This document shows positions 13,187-13,260 of a stretch of 13,260 nt of DNA, in pieces. A model generated the notes under the pieces. The model had not been told where the DNA came from, did no database searches, and was given only the letters and a program-made list of their open reading frames with translations. Position 1 is the stretch's first letter; each line of letters begins with the position of its first letter. Position numbers and translations under genes: made by a program. This stretch comes from CAYWHE01 sp964458125 (GTDB taxonomy: Bacteria > Bacteroidota > Bacteroidia > AKYH767-A > OLB10): assembly GCA_964458125.1 (NCBI GenBank), contig CAYWHE010000109.1:1-13260 (forward strand), written 5' to 3'.

Positions 13187-13260
13187 GATTATAACCAAAA
13201 CCAAGAAAACCCCGAAGGGGTGACATGATTGTAGCACGATAAAACCCCGAAGGGGTGACA

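Larger units (their letters stand above)
12978..13260 (+). repeat. Array of short palindromic repeats with conserved tail
   Basis: Six copies of CCCCGAAGGGG start at 12980, 13050, 13100, 13170, 13210 and 13245, mostly followed by TGACATGATTATAAC or close variants. Two copies of the variant CCCCGAACGGGG, followed by TGAAAGGATTGTAA, start at 13024 and 13144. A headless copy, AAGGGGTGACATAATTGTAA, starts at 13071. Core-to-core distances run from 26 to 50 bases, so spacing is irregular. The core is a small perfect hairpin and the tail gives each unit a direction. This resembles the REP-like palindromes found between genes in many Bacteroidota genomes. The last unit is cut by the window end. Open frames on either strand through it are repeat translations and not genes. 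Confidence 0.9.

Noticed and set aside
12835..13237. Two overlapping leftward open frames of 96-98 codons
   Set aside because: They translate the palindromic repeats over and over (SPLRGYN/CHPFGV patterns), which gives stop-free but meaningless frames.
12978..13260. CRISPR array
   Set aside because: Units are perfect short palindromes about 11 bases long with a tail. Spacing varies from 26 to 50 bases, linkers are repeated exactly in the duplicated block, and no cas genes are visible.

Overview
The window looks like chromosomal DNA from a member of the Bacteroidota. Three things point there: type IX secretion (T9SS) C-terminal sorting domains on two proteins, a TonB-dependent receptor with an N-terminal carboxypeptidase-regulatory-like domain beside a DUF5689 lipoprotein, and TAnnTTTG-type -7 promoter boxes in place of sigma70 -10 boxes. 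Shine-Dalgarno sites are scarce, as is usual for the phylum. The order cannot be settled from this stretch.

Left edge (1-859): the first 19 codons of a gene read leftwards out of the window and resemble the start of DUF4231/SLATT-type membrane proteins. About 800 bases without a convincing protein gene follow. They hold a structured element at about 441-530, a candidate RNA with a long CUUG-capped hairpin.

Central locus (860-8690): a secreted endonuclease/exonuclease/phosphatase-family protein is transcribed leftwards. It diverges from a rightward set: TonB-dependent receptor, DUF5689 OB-fold lipoprotein, and a secreted T9SS protein with two intact HKD phospholipase-D/nuclease motifs. The C-terminal half of the lipoprotein and the N-terminus of the HKD protein share the same OB-fold pair. 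My inference is an uptake and degradation system for a phosphodiester substrate, most likely extracellular nucleic acid, which would supply phosphate or nucleosides. No substrate can be read from the sequence.

Housekeeping part (8695-11548): hemW (radical SAM heme chaperone, TTG start, 4 bases behind the HKD gene), an Lrp/AsnC regulator closely followed by a MmcQ/YjbR-family protein, and a DUF502 membrane protein.

Right edge (11549-13260): the sequence becomes AT-richer and looks eroded. It holds a probable truncated T9SS/SBBP beta-propeller gene, a stretch with only tiny frames, and an array of short palindromic repeats (core CCCCGAAGGGG with a conserved TGACATGATTATAAC-like tail). The array contains an exact 89-bp block duplicated at a 120-bp offset. 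It runs off the right end and is not a CRISPR. The items most worth a second look are the structured RNA candidate, the nuclease/receptor locus with its shared OB module, and the repeat array.
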